A DNA stretch of 42,296 nucleotides from Ewingella americana ATCC 33852 (GTDB taxonomy: Bacteria; Pseudomonadota; Gammaproteobacteria; Enterobacterales; Enterobacteriaceae), in NCBI RefSeq assembly GCF_000735345.1, contig NZ_JMPJ01000045.1:1-42296 (forward strand), read 5' to 3'. Below the pieces are notes generated by a model that did not search any database, was not told the DNA's origin, and was given only the letters and a program-made list of their open reading frames with translations. Numbering within the stretch: position 1 is the stretch's first letter; the number at the start of each line of letters is the position of its first letter. The position numbers and the translations under genes are program-made. Of this stretch, positions 1 to 9,183 are shown one piece after another.

Positions 1-206
1 AAAGGCTCGAGACCCGAACTGAGGGAACCGCCTAAGCGGCGGCACTTCGCGGCGAACACCGTGGCCGCTGGAACACGTCCATTCCAACCCTGCGAAGCCT
101 CGATCTTACAACAGCAAAAAAACGCAGGATTCCAAAGGGTTTCGTTTAAAACCCTTTGGGCCAGTTTGCGTGGCAACGCAAGGTCTTGAACTTGACCTTA
201 AAGAAA
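1..206 (-). repeat. Multi-hairpin dispersed repeat, copy A (partial, cut by window edge)
   Basis: Reverse complement of the elements at 16668, 21941 and 41940. It carries the invariant hairpin CCGCC-TAAGC-GGCGG (28-42), the conserved core around 60-112, an A-run (T-run in element orientation) at 115-121, and the large hairpin CCAAAGGGTTT/AAACCCTTTGG (arms 132-142 and 149-159, loop 143-148). Next come a small hairpin TTGCGT/ACGCAA (about 167-182) and a hexamer-like tract (about 183-205). The right part of the element lies outside the window. It sits directly downstream of nth. Confidence 0.85.
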
Positions 207-212
207 GTTTCC

Positions 213-231
213 TCAGCTTTCTAAAAGCTGA
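213..231 (-). terminator. Hairpin downstream of nth
   Basis: An 8-bp stem (arms 213-220 and 224-231, TCAGCTTT/AAAGCTGA) with a 3-nt loop lies 7 nt past the nth stop codon. The T-tract on the minus strand is short and broken, so termination here is plausible but weak. Confidence 0.4.
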
Positions 232-237
232 AAAAGC

Positions 238-870
238 TTATTCAACCTTTTCTTTGAACTCGCATAAGTCCTCAATCACACACGATCCACACCGTGGTTT
301 ACGTGCGATACACGTATAGCGCCCATGCAAGATAAACCAATGGTGGCAATCGAGTTTGAACTCGGCGGGGACCACTTTTAGCAGCTTATCTTCGACATTC
401 TCGACGGTTTTGCCGGGGGCGAAATTGGTGCGATTGCAGACGCGGTAAATATGGGTGTCGACGGCGATCGTCGGCCAGCCGAAGGCGGTGTTGAGCACTA
501 CGTTGGCGGTTTTACGGCCGACGCCGGGCAGGGCTTCGAGGGCTTCGCGGTTTTCGGGGACTTCGCCGCCGTGCTTTTCCAGCAACAGGCGGCAGGTCTT
601 GATCACATTCTCAGCCTTGGAATTAAACAGGCCGATGGTCTTGATGTACTCCTTCACGCCGTCCACGCCTAGCTCCAGAATGGCGGCGGGGGTGTTGGCA
701 ACCGGGTACAGCTTGGCAGTGGCTTTGTTGACGCTGACGTCAGTGGCCTGCGCCGAGAGCAGAACCGCAATCAGCAGCTCGAATGGCGTGGTGTACACCA
801 GCTCGGTGGTCGGGTGTGGGTTATTCTCCCGCAGCCGGCTGAGAATACTGATGCGCTTCTCTTTATTCAT
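238..870 (-). CDS. nth: Endonuclease III (DNA glycosylase/AP lyase)
   Basis: Bifunctional base-excision repair enzyme that removes oxidised pyrimidines and nicks abasic sites. At 210 aa it is the usual family length. The helix-hairpin-helix LPGVGRKTA carries the catalytic Lys120, and Asp138 sits in VDTH, the same numbers as in E. coli Nth. The C-terminal 4Fe-4S loop is complete: Cys187, Cys194, Cys197 and Cys203 (C-x6-C-x2-C-x5-C). Its ATG overlaps the rsxE stop codon by 4 nt (ATGA), so it is probably translated by coupling as the last gene of the rsx operon, as in E. coli. Nothing unusual was seen. Confidence 0.98.
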   Translation of the reverse strand: MNKEKRISILSRLRENNPHPTTELVYTTPFELLIAVLLSAQATDVSVNKATAKLYPVANTPAAILELGVDGVKEYIKTIGLFNSKAENVIKTCRLLLEKHGGEVPENREALEALPGVGRKTANVVLNTAFGWPTIAVDTHIYRVCNRTNFAPGKTVENVEDKLLKVVPAEFKLDCHHWFILHGRYTCIARKPRCGSCVIEDLCEFKEKVE

Positions 871-1574
871 GACGCATTACCCGCGCTGCCTTTCGGCAAG
901 TTCGCCTGCTGAGACGCTTCGGCTTTAGCAGCCTGACGCGCTTTCTGGCGCTGATCGATCAGGTATTTGCCAGCCAGCAGCAGCCCGAGGCCGATAAACG
1001 CGCCCGGAGGCAGCATGGCGAGCAGGAACGGGTTGTCGAGGTGGATCACTTCCACGCGCAGCACCTTGGCCCAGCTACCCAGCAGCAAATCCGCGCCGTT
1101 GAACAGCACGCCGCTGCCGAGAATTTCACGGATAGAGCCGAGCACGAACATCGCTGCGGTGGCCCCCAGGCCGGTCATCATGCCGTCGAGGGCGGCCAAA
1201 TGCACCGGGCTGTTGGCGGCGCAGGCTTCGGCGCGACCCACCACAATACAGTTAGTCACGATAAGCGGGATGAAAATCCCCAGCGCCATATACAGGCCAA
1301 AGGCATAGGCGTTGATCAGCATCTGTACGGTACTTACTACCGAAGCGATGATCAGCACGTAAATCGGGATACGAATTTCATTCGGCACCCAGCGGCGGAA
1401 AGCGGAGATCATGGCGTTGGTGCAGGTCAGCACCATGGTGGTCGCCAGACCCAGCCCGAGGGCGTTGGTCGCCGTGGAGGTCACCGCCAGCAGCGGGCAG
1501 AGGCCCAGTAGCTGTACCAGCGAGGAGTTATTGGTCCACAGACCCTGAACAATTATCTTCTTGGCTTCACTCAT
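867..1574 (-). CDS. rsxE: Rsx/Rnf electron transport complex subunit E
   Basis: Integral inner-membrane subunit of the Rsx (Rnf-type) complex, which moves electrons from NADH and in E. coli keeps the SoxR sensor reduced. The 235-aa protein is very hydrophobic, with about six membrane segments. Its N-terminal region [19 protein letters not shown] is typical of RnfE/NqrD proteins and is paralogous to RsxA. I chose the ATG at 1574 (MSEAKK) because GGAG lies 6 nt upstream; a GTG 12 nt further upstream has no Shine-Dalgarno sequence. This start overlaps the end of rsxG by 8 nt. The C-terminal tail is charged and alanine-rich. Confidence 0.96.
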   Translation of the reverse strand: MSEAKKIIVQGLWTNNSSLVQLLGLCPLLAVTSTATNALGLGLATTMVLTCTNAMISAFRRWVPNEIRIPIYVLIIASVVSTVQMLINAYAFGLYMALGIFIPLIVTNCIVVGRAEACAANSPVHLAALDGMMTGLGATAAMFVLGSIREILGSGVLFNGADLLLGSWAKVLRVEVIHLDNPFLLAMLPPGAFIGLGLLLAGKYLIDQRQKARQAAKAEASQQANLPKGSAGNAS

Positions 1575-2214
1575 CACGGGCTCCACAAGGGGTGAGGTTT
1601 GAAAGCTGAGACGGTACCGTCTCGATAAACAGTGCCGTGCGTTTCACTGAACGCACCACGGCGCGCGGGGTAATGGTCGCACCGGTAAATTGGTCGTACA
1701 TGCCGCCATCTTTCTTGACTGCCCAGCGCGGGTCATCAGGGCCATTAATTACCTGATTCGCAAAGCTTTTGATCCAGTCAGTGATGCGAATTTCAATTTT
1801 GTCGCCGAGGCCAGGAGTCTCATGATGCTCCAGCACGCGCGAGCCGTAAACTTTGCCATGAAAATCAGCGGCAACCAACAGTTGGATCGCGCCGGAATAG
1901 CCGTCAGGAGCAGTGGTTTCAATCGCTGCGGCTACCGGTTTTCCATCCATGCGCGCCAGATAGAGGCGGTGCGGGGTGGCAGTCCCCAGTGATTCATCCG
2001 TGACGTTGTAACATTCATTCTGCATGTCGTTATTATAGACGGTGGAAGGAATGACTTGGTCGAACAAGCTTTTCTGCTGTAACAGTGCCTGATGGGCGAT
2101 GGTTGGCTTGGTCAGCAAGTTAACCATCGCGGTCATGCCGGTCATCAGTGCGCCAAACACCGCCAGCGTGACACCGTGGCGGCGCATGGTTTGAAGCATT
2201 TTACCTTTTTCCAT
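1567..2214 (-). CDS. rsxG: Rsx/Rnf electron transport complex subunit G (FMN-binding)
   Basis: Single-span membrane protein whose periplasmic domain carries covalently bound FMN. One N-terminal membrane helix is followed by the FMN-binding domain, which contains [24 protein letters not shown] and the flavinylation motif [11 protein letters not shown], where FMN is attached through phosphodiester to the Thr of SGAT/TGAT. I chose the start MEKGKML because GAGGA, overlapping the rsxD stop, lies 5 nt upstream. An internal ATG at 2199 corresponds to the E. coli start and also has a weak AAGG. Predicted length is 215 aa, against 206 in E. coli. It belongs to the rsx operon. Confidence 0.95.
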   Translation of the reverse strand: MEKGKMLQTMRRHGVTLAVFGALMTGMTAMVNLLTKPTIAHQALLQQKSLFDQVIPSTVYNNDMQNECYNVTDESLGTATPHRLYLARMDGKPVAAAIETTAPDGYSGAIQLLVAADFHGKVYGSRVLEHHETPGLGDKIEIRITDWIKSFANQVINGPDDPRWAVKKDGGMYDQFTGATITPRAVVRSVKRTALFIETVPSQLSNLTPCGARDE

Positions 2215-2221
2215 ACTGTCC

Positions 2222-3274
2222 TCAGCGATGCCCGTAAACGCGCGGTTGGGTGTAGTGGTCAATCAGCGGCACGGTAATGTTCGCCAGCAATACGGCGAAG
2301 GCGATACCGTCCGGATAACCGCCGTAGGTGCGAATCAGCCACACCAGCAGGCCAATCAGCGCGCCAAAAATCAGGCGGCCCTTTGGCGTGGTGGATGCCG
2401 TCACCGGGTCGGTTGCGATAAAGAACGCACCCAGCATGGTTGCCCCGGAGAACAGGCCAATCAGCGGCGATGGGTAAGCCTCCGGAGAGATAACCCACGC
2501 GATGCTGGCGCAGAAGGTCAGCATCGCCAGCATGCTCAGCGGGATGTGCCAACTGATGATTTTGCGCCACATCAGGAACAGGCCACCGGCCAGAAAACCT
2601 AAGTTAATCCACTGCCAGCCAATACCTGCCAGAACGCCACCAAACAGCGGCTCGGCCAGCACCTGATCCGTGCTGTGGCCGGAGCGCAGTCCGGTTTTAA
2701 AGGCGTCCAGCGGCGTCGCTTGTGTTATGCCGTCAACATTCATCTGCAACTGATAAGCCGTCAGCCCTTGGCTGTTATGGCCGCCAAAGATGGTCAGCAG
2801 GGTGTCGGTAAAGCCAACAGGGTGATGTTGCAAGGCGTCCGGCGGCATCCAGGTGGTCATCTGCACCGGGAAGGAGATCAGCAGCACCACGTAGCCGACC
2901 ATCGCCGGGTTGAACGGGTTCTGGCCGAGGCCGCCGTAGAGCTGTTTGGCGATAACAATGGCGAAAATGGTGCCAATCACCACCATCCACCACGGGCCGA
3001 GCGGCGGCAGGCTGACGCCCAGCAGCACGGCGGTGAGCAGTGCGGTGTTATCTCCCAAACGTTTTTTGACCGGCATTTTGCGCAGTTGCAGCACCGCGCC
3101 TTCGGTCAACAGGGCAATCAGAATAGCCAGCGCCAGCTGGACCAGCGTGCCATAACCAAAGAACCAAACCTGCGCCAGCAGGCCGGGAATACAGGCCAAC
3201 ACCACCATCAGCATGATGGCGCTGGTGCTTTGCCGGTTATGGGTGAAAGGAGAACTCGCGATTCTAAAAGCCAT
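2222..3274 (-). CDS. rsxD: Rsx/Rnf electron transport complex subunit D
   Basis: Polytopic inner-membrane subunit of 350 aa (E. coli 352) with roughly nine to ten hydrophobic segments. The covalent FMN site is Thr187 in ITQATPLD, the residue number known for E. coli RsxD. A conserved C-terminal block, [19 protein letters not shown], is typical of the RnfD/NqrB family. The ATG directly abuts the rsxC stop (TAAATG), so translational coupling is likely. Together with RsxG it forms the flavin relay within the complex. Confidence 0.97.
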   Translation of the reverse strand: MAFRIASSPFTHNRQSTSAIMLMVVLACIPGLLAQVWFFGYGTLVQLALAILIALLTEGAVLQLRKMPVKKRLGDNTALLTAVLLGVSLPPLGPWWMVVIGTIFAIVIAKQLYGGLGQNPFNPAMVGYVVLLISFPVQMTTWMPPDALQHHPVGFTDTLLTIFGGHNSQGLTAYQLQMNVDGITQATPLDAFKTGLRSGHSTDQVLAEPLFGGVLAGIGWQWINLGFLAGGLFLMWRKIISWHIPLSMLAMLTFCASIAWVISPEAYPSPLIGLFSGATMLGAFFIATDPVTASTTPKGRLIFGALIGLLVWLIRTYGGYPDGIAFAVLLANITVPLIDHYTQPRVYGHR

Positions 3275-5434
3275 TTATTCCTCGTTCGACATAGTCTGAG
3301 CAGCCGCTTTACGCGCCTTAACTCGAGCGATCGCAGCAGCCACGGCGGCTTTGCGTGGATCGCTTTCTTGTTGTGTTGGTTCTGGTGCAGTCTGTTCAGA
3401 CGCGTCTTCCTGCGCGGCGGCCTTCTTGGCTTTGGCGCGGGCAATGGCAGCGGCTACGGCAGCTTTACGTTTATCATCAGTCGAGGGTTCGCTCGGTGAC
3501 GTTGTCACGGAAAGCGTGCTGTCGGTGGCTTCAACCACCACGCCACTGTTACCGGCTTTCTTGGCCTTCACACGGGCGATAGCGGCAGCCACGGCGGCTT
3601 TGCGCGCGGCGTCGTCATCGCTGGTGACAGGGGCCGAAGGCGTGGCGACAGTTTCTGAGGCCACCGGCGTTTCCTGTGTTGCAGCGGCTTTCTTAGCCTT
3701 AGCGCGGGCCACGGCGGCAGCGACGGCGGTCTTGCGGGCATCGTCGTTGTCAGCTTTTTCTGCGGCTGGAGCAGCAGCAGGAGCAGCTTCTGGTGCGGCA
3801 ACCTCTGCGCCTTCGTTGGCGGCCTTTTTAGCTTTAGCACGGGCAATCGCCGCAGCCAGAGCAGCCTGACGCGGATCGGTTTCCGCCGCTTTCTCTTGAG
3901 ATGCAACAGAGGCAGCAGCCTCGACGGCTTTCTCTACAGGGGCTTTATCCACGGCTGGAGTATCCAGCTTCACGGCGGCTTTTTGATGTTTCTCTTCGCG
4001 CGCCAGCTTCTCGCGCTCCATGCGCGCCTGTTTGGCTTCGAAACGCGCCTTGGCTTCGGTGGCTTTAGCGGTTTCTAAATCGACGGCGCGGATCTCAGCT
4101 TTTTCCTGACGGTAGTACTGCACCAGCGGGATATTGCTTGGGCAGACGTAAGCACAGGCCCCGCATTCGATGCAGTCGAACAGGTTGTGGTTGCGCGCTT
4201 TTTCATGTTCTTGCCCACGGCTGAACCAGTAAAGCTGCTGAGGCAGCAGGCCCGCCGGGCAGGCGTCGGCACACAGGCTACAGCGGATACAGGCTTCTTC
4301 CGGCTCGGGCTGGCCCATTTCGCTTTCAGAAGGTGCCAGCAGGCAGTTGGAGATTTTCACCACCGGCACGTCTAGGGATGGCAGGGTGAAGCCCATCAGC
4401 GGGCCGCCCATAATCACCATCTTCTGCGGGCCTTGCGGGCGCAGCGCGCCTTCAACCATCAGGTGGGAAATCGGCATGCCGATACGCGCCCAGACGTTGC
4501 CCGGTTTTTCCATCGCTTCGCCGGTCAGCGTCACCACGCGCTCAATCAGCGGCTCGCCGTCAATAATGGCGCGCTTGATGGCGAACACCGTGCCGACGTT
4601 CTGCATCAACACGCCGATATGTGACGAGTGATGGCCTTTCGGTACTTCGAGGCCGGTCAAGATCTTGGTGAGCTGCTTGGCACCGCCGGAAGGGTATTTG
4701 GTCGGCACCACCCGCAGTTCAAACTTCACGCCGTCAGCTTGTTCAGCTTTAATCGCCTGTTTCAGGGCGCTAATGGCTTCCGGCTTATTGTCTTCAATAC
4801 CAATCAACACGCGCTCTGGCTTGAGCATGTGGCAGAGAATCCGCGTGCCTTCGAGAATTTCAGCCGCGTGTTCTTGCATCAGGCGGTCGTCGGCGGTGAT
4901 GTAAGGCTCACACTCTGCGGCGTTGAGGATCAGCGTGCGGGTTGAGGTCAGTCCGCCCTGAAGCTTGCTGGCAGTAGGGAAACCCGCGCCGCCCAGCCCG
5001 GCAATACCGGCCTGATGAATGCGCGCATTCAGCTCGGCAGCGTCTAATTGGTGGTAATCAGTGACAACGTCACGCTCACACCAACGGTCTTCACCGTCGG
5101 CGGAAATCAGAATGCACAGCTCTTTCAGGCCCGATGGGTGGGCGGTGATGTGTGGCTCAATGGCAGTAATAACGCCTGAAGTCGGGGCATGAACCGGCAC
5201 GGTGCGGCCACGGCCGGTGGTCAGCGGCTGGCCTTTTAATGCCCGATCACCCGATTTCACGCATAGCTCGCCTTCAGGGCCGAGATGCTGTTGCAGAGGA
5301 ATAATAAAGCGCTCGGACAGCGGCACGCGGCGCAGTGGCACGTGGCTTGACTGGGTCTTCATTTCTGGCGGGTGAATGCCGCCGTCGAAGTCCCACAGTT
5401 TGTCTTTCTTGAGCGCAGAAAACAGATTAAACAT
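3275..5434 (-). CDS. rsxC: Rsx/Rnf electron transport complex subunit C, with repetitive C-terminal tail
   Basis: Peripheral cytoplasmic subunit that takes up NADH electrons. It has the RnfC N-terminal barrel, an NADH/FMN-binding region with GLGGAGFPT, and two 4Fe-4S motifs, [14 protein letters not shown] and [14 protein letters not shown]. About 240 residues of low-complexity Ala/Lys/Glu sequence follow. They contain five spaced copies of a unit like [20 protein letters not shown], each probably an amphipathic helix (DNA about 3300-3880). I chose MFNLF as the start, matching E. coli, with GGAA just upstream, giving 719 aa (E. coli 740). A start 21 nt further upstream would overlap rsxB. The tail length varies between species. 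Confidence 0.96.
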   Translation of the reverse strand: MFNLFSALKKDKLWDFDGGIHPPEMKTQSSHVPLRRVPLSERFIIPLQQHLGPEGELCVKSGDRALKGQPLTTGRGRTVPVHAPTSGVITAIEPHITAHPSGLKELCILISADGEDRWCERDVVTDYHQLDAAELNARIHQAGIAGLGGAGFPTASKLQGGLTSTRTLILNAAECEPYITADDRLMQEHAAEILEGTRILCHMLKPERVLIGIEDNKPEAISALKQAIKAEQADGVKFELRVVPTKYPSGGAKQLTKILTGLEVPKGHHSSHIGVLMQNVGTVFAIKRAIIDGEPLIERVVTLTGEAMEKPGNVWARIGMPISHLMVEGALRPQGPQKMVIMGGPLMGFTLPSLDVPVVKISNCLLAPSESEMGQPEPEEACIRCSLCADACPAGLLPQQLYWFSRGQEHEKARNHNLFDCIECGACAYVCPSNIPLVQYYRQEKAEIRAVDLETAKATEAKARFEAKQARMEREKLAREEKHQKAAVKLDTPAVDKAPVEKAVEAAASVASQEKAAETDPRQAALAAAIARAKAKKAANEGAEVAAPEAAPAAAPAAEKADNDDARKTAVAAAVARAKAKKAAATQETPVASETVATPSAPVTSDDDAARKAAVAAAIARVKAKKAGNSGVVVEATDSTLSVTTSPSEPSTDDKRKAAVAAAIARAKAKKAAAQEDASEQTAPEPTQQESDPRKAAVAAAIARVKARKAAAQTMSNEE

Positions 5435-5444
5435 GGCGTTCCGC

Positions 5445-6011
5445 TTACTCCGCATGAATGACTTGCACCGGAATGGATTTCATATCCCATTTCCAGTTTG
5501 CGGTGGTGGTTTTAATTGGCAGCATTTCAATGCAGTCCGTCGGACAAGGCGCGACGCACAGGTCGCAGCCGGTACATAAATCGGTGATCACGGTATGAAC
5601 TGCGCGCGTTGCGCCAACGATGGCGTCAACCGGGCAGGCTTGAATGCACTTGGTGCAGCCGATGCAGTTGCTTTCGTCAATGTAGGCCACGGTGCGCACG
5701 GGCACGGCTGGCGCGGCGTCGTCGCCGAGCGGTTGAGGCTCAACGTTCAGCAGGGTCGCCAGTTTGAGCATCACGGCTTCGCCGCCTGGCACGCATTTAT
5801 TGATGCTGTCACCGTTGGCGACGGCCTCGGCGTAAGGCTTGCAGCCCGGATAGCCGCACTGAGCGCACTGGCTCTGCGGCAGAATTTCGTCAATCTGATC
5901 GACTACTGGATTGCCTTCGACGGCAAAACGGCGTGACGCATAGCCCAGCAGCAGCCCGAAGACCAGTGCCAGAGCAGTGAGCGCACCAATCGCAACCCAT
6001 AATTCAAACAT
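5445..6011 (-). CDS. rsxB: Rsx/Rnf electron transport complex subunit B (ferredoxin-like)
   Basis: Iron-sulfur subunit of 188 aa. One N-terminal membrane anchor is followed by a 4Fe-4S domain with [15 protein letters not shown]. Two bacterial-ferredoxin motifs come next, [15 protein letters not shown] and [15 protein letters not shown], so three cubane clusters are expected. Its ATG overlaps the rsxA stop by one base (TAATG), and its own TAA is 10 nt before the rsxC ATG. It passes electrons between RsxC and the flavin subunits D and G. Confidence 0.97.
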   Translation of the reverse strand: MFELWVAIGALTALALVFGLLLGYASRRFAVEGNPVVDQIDEILPQSQCAQCGYPGCKPYAEAVANGDSINKCVPGGEAVMLKLATLLNVEPQPLGDDAAPAVPVRTVAYIDESNCIGCTKCIQACPVDAIVGATRAVHTVITDLCTGCDLCVAPCPTDCIEMLPIKTTTANWKWDMKSIPVQVIHAE

Positions 6012-6592
6012 TAGAATTTCACCAGACCGGTAAAGCCCATAAAGGCCAGAGACATCAAACCGGCAGTGACCAGTGCAATAGAAGAGCCTTTGAAGGGCGC
6101 AGGGACATCTGCGACCACCAAGCGTTCGCGGATAGCGGCAAACAGCACCATCACCAGCGAGAAGCCGAGCGACGCGGCGAAGCCGTACAGCGCGGACTGC
6201 ATGAAGTTGTGCGCCTGGTTGATGTTCAGCAGTGCCACGCCCAGCACTGCGCAGTTGGTGGTGATCAGCGGCAGGAAGATGCCGAGCAGGCGATAGAGCG
6301 ACGGGCTGGTTTTACGCACCACCATTTCGGTGAACTGCACCACCACGGCGATCACCAAAATAAAAGCCATGGTGCGCAGGTAGACCAAGCCCAGCGGCAT
6401 TAAAACGAAGGTATTGACAATCCACGAGCAGATATTCGACAACGTGATAACGAATGTTGTGGCCAATCCCATGCCGATTGCGGATTCCAGTTTTTTCGAC
6501 ACGCCCATGAATGGGCAGAGGCCGAGAAACTTAACCAAAACAAAGTTGTTCACCAGTACGGTACCGACGAACAGTAACAAGTATGAAGTCAT
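6011..6592 (-). CDS. rsxA: Rsx/Rnf electron transport complex subunit A
   Basis: First gene of the rsx operon: a 193-aa (same as E. coli) six-helix inner-membrane protein of the RnfA/NqrE family. The diagnostic N-terminal stretch is [19 protein letters not shown], and [14 protein letters not shown] contains the conserved cysteine near the membrane iron-sulfur site. It forms an inverted-topology pair with RsxE. The 128-bp gap before it should hold the operon promoter, since ydgK lies upstream on the same strand. Confidence 0.97.
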   Translation of the reverse strand: MTSYLLLFVGTVLVNNFVLVKFLGLCPFMGVSKKLESAIGMGLATTFVITLSNICSWIVNTFVLMPLGLVYLRTMAFILVIAVVVQFTEMVVRKTSPSLYRLLGIFLPLITTNCAVLGVALLNINQAHNFMQSALYGFAASLGFSLVMVLFAAIRERLVVADVPAPFKGSSIALVTAGLMSLAFMGFTGLVKF

Positions 6593-6634
6593 AACATTGC
6601 CTGAAGATTACTGTTAATTACTGTAGAGAGATAG

Positions 6635-6653
6635 GCGCCTGAAGGGCAGGCGC
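6635..6653 (-). other. Hairpin between ydgK and rsxA
   Basis: Perfect 7-bp GC-rich stem GCGCCTG/CAGGCGC (arms 6635-6641 and 6647-6653) in the short gap between ydgK and rsxA. No T-run follows on the minus strand. It could be a weak ydgK terminator or a structure in the rsx leader. Confidence 0.4.
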
Positions 6654-6720
6654 GACAACTGCTAAAGCTAAAAATATTGTCTGAAATAACCTCTCCACAG
6701 ACAACGGAGTCATTGTAGGG

Positions 6721-7176
6721 TTATTCCGTGAACGTCTCTTTAACGCGACGAGAACGTTTGAAATAGGGCACTAATAGCGCCGCTGGCAGCAGTGACAGCA
6801 GCAGATTGCGCACCGCCATATCGTCATCGATGGGCGAAAACGCGAAAGCTTTGATAGCCAGCAGCACGGTACACAGCAGCCAGATGGTGAACACCTTCGG
6901 CACCACGCGGCGACGTTGGCAGAACTGCAACAGCAGCACGACGGTAAATGCGCCCATTGCCAGCGAGGTCACCACTGAGAAATACCATTGCAAAGTAAAG
7001 GCTTGCGAGTTGGTCATCAGATATTCGCGCGACTCGGGCACAAACAGCGCCATCGAGAACAGGACCAAGGTCAGCGCGACGCTCAACAGCGTAACAATCA
7101 GATAAGCCAGAGGAGCGAGTAACCAGCCGCCAATGCGTTTATATTCCGTTTCACGGGAGATCGGTTGTTGAGACAT
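6721..7176 (-). CDS. ydgK: DUF2569 inner-membrane protein YdgK
   Basis: A 151-aa protein with four hydrophobic segments, a basic C terminus, and the N-terminal IGGWLLAPL motif characteristic of the DUF2569 family. In E. coli ydgK occupies the same place next to rsxA, which supports the name. Function is unknown. The E. coli neighbours cnu and blr are not seen on the other side, where a small lipoprotein gene lies instead. Confidence 0.85.
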   Translation of the reverse strand: MSQQPISRETEYKRIGGWLLAPLAYLIVTLLSVALTLVLFSMALFVPESREYLMTNSQAFTLQWYFSVVTSLAMGAFTVVLLLQFCQRRRVVPKVFTIWLLCTVLLAIKAFAFSPIDDDMAVRNLLLSLLPAALLVPYFKRSRRVKETFTE

Positions 7177-7348
7177 AATCAGCCTTAAGTTACTTTGGAT
7201 GCCGAATAAACGGGCGATATAGCCCTATTCAAGGCGCAGAAGTTTACCCTGAGATGTAAGCCAGCTCTATCGTATTCATGTGATTGAACGCTGAGTGCCT
7301 TATGGATGAGCAATATTGGTTAATCCCTGACAATGAAAGGACGCAAAA

Positions 7349-7564
7349 ATGATGAAAAAATTGGCAACGGGCGCGGTTGCGCTGCTGATCAACGGTTGTG
7401 CTTATCAGTACAACTGCCCTTCGAACCAAAACTGTTCGGCTGAAAGCATTTACTCTAGCGGCACCCAGCAAGGGGGATCTTCACGCATGAAGCGCGTGGC
7501 CGCCAAGGGAGCCGCCGACGGCTCGGCTGACCCGTCGGTTAGCACCCAGAGGCCAATGCGCTGA
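7349..7564 (+). CDS. Small predicted lipoprotein, function unknown
   Basis: A 71-aa reading frame with a good ribosome site, AAAGGA 7 nt before the ATG. It begins with a short signal sequence MMKKLATGAVALLINGC that ends in a lipobox-like LING-C, with an unusual Asn at -2. The predicted mature part is about 55 aa, rich in Ser, Gln and Gly, and has two more cysteines (NCPSNQNC) and a basic C terminus. I do not recognise a family. It stands alone between ydgK and dcuC, and a bidirectional hairpin lies about 40 bp downstream. Being short, it could be spurious, but start context and signal peptide argue for a real gene. Confidence 0.6.
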   Translation: MMKKLATGAVALLINGCAYQYNCPSNQNCSAESIYSSGTQQGGSSRMKRVAAKGAADGSADPSVSTQRPMR

Positions 7565-7600
7565 GGGTTTAGCTGAAAACCAATTAGTTGAAAACCAAAA

Positions 7601-7630
7601 TGAAAAAACGCCTGAGCTTGCTCAGGCGTT
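7601..7630 (-). terminator. Rho-independent terminator for dcuC
   Basis: A 10-bp stem AACGCCTGAG/CTCAGGCGTT (arms 7607-7616 and 7621-7630) with a 4-nt loop. On the minus strand it is followed at once by TTTTTT, 27 nt past the dcuC stop. It may also stop the small lipoprotein transcript on the plus strand, with a weaker T-run. Confidence 0.85.
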
Positions 7631-7656
7631 ATTGTTTGCGGGGAAGGGAAATCTTA

Positions 7657-9021
7657 TCAGTGCAGCGGAACAAAAATCTCGGTGGCGACCACTACCACAA
7701 TCAGGCCAGCCAGCACCGGCACCGAAGTGCGTTTCACCACTTCAAAGGGCGAGATTTTTGCCATACCGGCGACCGCGACCACCACGCCGGATACCGGAGA
7801 GATAGTGCGGCCAAGGTTGGAGGCTTGCAGCATCGGGATCACCAGATACTCAGGATTGATACCCATCTTCGCCGCCAGTTTCGGGATCAACTCGACGAAA
7901 GCATAGAAAGACGCATTGCCCGAGCCGGTGGTCATGGCGGCCAGCACGGTGATAATCACCAACACCAGCATCATCACCAGCCCGCCGGAACCGACATTTT
8001 GCGCCAAGCCAATCAGACTGCTGATAAAGCCAACGGTGCTTAAGCCTTGGGCGAACACCCCGGCGGCGACCAGCAGCATCACCACGTTGGCGAAAGCGTC
8101 CGCCATGCCGCGATAGGCGACATCCAGCCCGGCGAACACGGCTTTGCCACTGCGATTGCGGAAGGTTTCAATAATCGCCGTCAGCGCCATGCAGATAACC
8201 AAAATGGTGATGATGTGCAGGTTCGGCCCCCATTTGCCGTCGAATACCAGCACGCCGACAATCGGTGTGAAGGGCAGAATGGCATAAAACCACGGCGCAT
8301 TGGTTTCCACGGTGGTGACGGGTGCATCTTCAATAATCTGCGCCGTGCCGGCTTCGCGCTTGTCGAGGAAACGCTGCCAGAAGAAGTGGGCAATGGCCAT
8401 CACCACGATGGCGGCGATAGAGATTGGCAGGGTGACTTTGAAGGCGAAATCAACCAGCGGCATATTGGAGGCTTGGGCCGCCAGCACCACGTCGCCGGAG
8501 GTTGGCGAGAGAATGATCGCCGCCGGAGAGGCGCAGATAGCAGCCGCCGCACCGCGGCTGATGCCGACATTGACCATGATGGGGAACAGGGTTGCCATTA
8601 ACAGCACGCCAAGGCCGGTGGCCGAAGACACCGCCAGCGACATCAGGCAGGCCAGAATATAGGCCGCCACCATCAGGATATACGGGGAGTTGATCATCTG
8701 GAGCGGGCGCGAGGCCAGCCGCACCACCACGTCGTTGGCGCCGATGTGAGTCATGTAAGCCGCAAAACCGCACAGCATCATGATCATCATGCCGAGGTCG
8801 CCGCCGCGACTCATCAGCAGGATTTTGACATATTCGACGATGTCGGTGCTGTTCCAGCCGGTGGAATTAGTGCCTTCCGGCAACACGCTGTGGCCCATCA
8901 GGGCGCTGATGATTAACAGCAGCAGCCCGCCCACCATCAGCACGCCGGTGGGCGAATATCCTTTGATAATGTAGCGGCCTACGATAACTGTTATCACCAG
9001 CCCTATAAGCAAGTCCCACAT
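7657..9021 (-). CDS. dcuC: Anaerobic C4-dicarboxylate transporter DcuC
   Basis: Polytopic carrier of 454 aa (E. coli 461), mainly for succinate export and fumarate/succinate exchange in anaerobic growth. Long stretches match DcuC: EYVKILLMSRGGDLGMMIMM, AVSSATGLGVLLMATLFP, SPAAIILSPTSGDVVLAAQA and SNLGRTISPVSGVVVAVAG. I chose the start MWDLLIG, preceded by GGGGA; the open frame continues 22 codons further without good signals. It is transcribed divergently from ydgJ, and an FNR-like box lies about 90 bp upstream. In E. coli dcuC lies elsewhere, so its place here is a local rearrangement. Confidence 0.95.
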   Translation of the reverse strand: MWDLLIGLVITVIVGRYIIKGYSPTGVLMVGGLLLLIISALMGHSVLPEGTNSTGWNSTDIVEYVKILLMSRGGDLGMMIMMLCGFAAYMTHIGANDVVVRLASRPLQMINSPYILMVAAYILACLMSLAVSSATGLGVLLMATLFPIMVNVGISRGAAAAICASPAAIILSPTSGDVVLAAQASNMPLVDFAFKVTLPISIAAIVVMAIAHFFWQRFLDKREAGTAQIIEDAPVTTVETNAPWFYAILPFTPIVGVLVFDGKWGPNLHIITILVICMALTAIIETFRNRSGKAVFAGLDVAYRGMADAFANVVMLLVAAGVFAQGLSTVGFISSLIGLAQNVGSGGLVMMLVLVIITVLAAMTTGSGNASFYAFVELIPKLAAKMGINPEYLVIPMLQASNLGRTISPVSGVVVAVAGMAKISPFEVVKRTSVPVLAGLIVVVVATEIFVPLH

Positions 9022-9107
9022 AGATTCAGATCCCCAGAAATATTTAATAATGTTGTGTAAATAACGACATGGATAAGCACTGTGCACAATTCAGGCACAT
9101 AGCGTCT

Positions 9108-9121
9108 ATGATGTTTATCAA
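9108..9121. promoter_or_regulatory. FNR-like box between dcuC and ydgJ
   Basis: ATGAT-GTTT-ATCAA matches the FNR consensus TTGAT-N4-ATCAA in 9 of 10 fixed positions. It lies 87-100 bp before the dcuC start, where an anaerobic activator site is expected, since E. coli dcuC is FNR-activated. It also lies 63-76 bp before ydgJ. Confidence 0.6.
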
Positions 9122-9183
9122 GGTAATCATCCATGTTGTGAATAAAACCACAGGGTGATTTGTTTGTGATGAAGGAGATGAAG

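Noticed and set aside
2005-2012. Ter-like core GTTGTAAC inside rsxG, also at 14874-14881 inside malX
   Set aside because: Only eight bases match; the flanking bases essential for Tus binding are absent and both lie in conserved coding sequence.
3351-3869. 172-aa open frame antisense to rsxC
   Set aside because: It mirrors the Ala/Lys-rich repeats of RsxC on the other strand and has no start signals.
7177-7348. Search for cnu (Hha-like) or blr genes as in E. coli
   Set aside because: No open frame with such similarity is present in the gap.
9081-9099. TGTG...CACA pair before dcuC as a CRP site
   Set aside because: The spacing between the halves is 11 instead of 8 bases, so it does not fit the CRP dyad.
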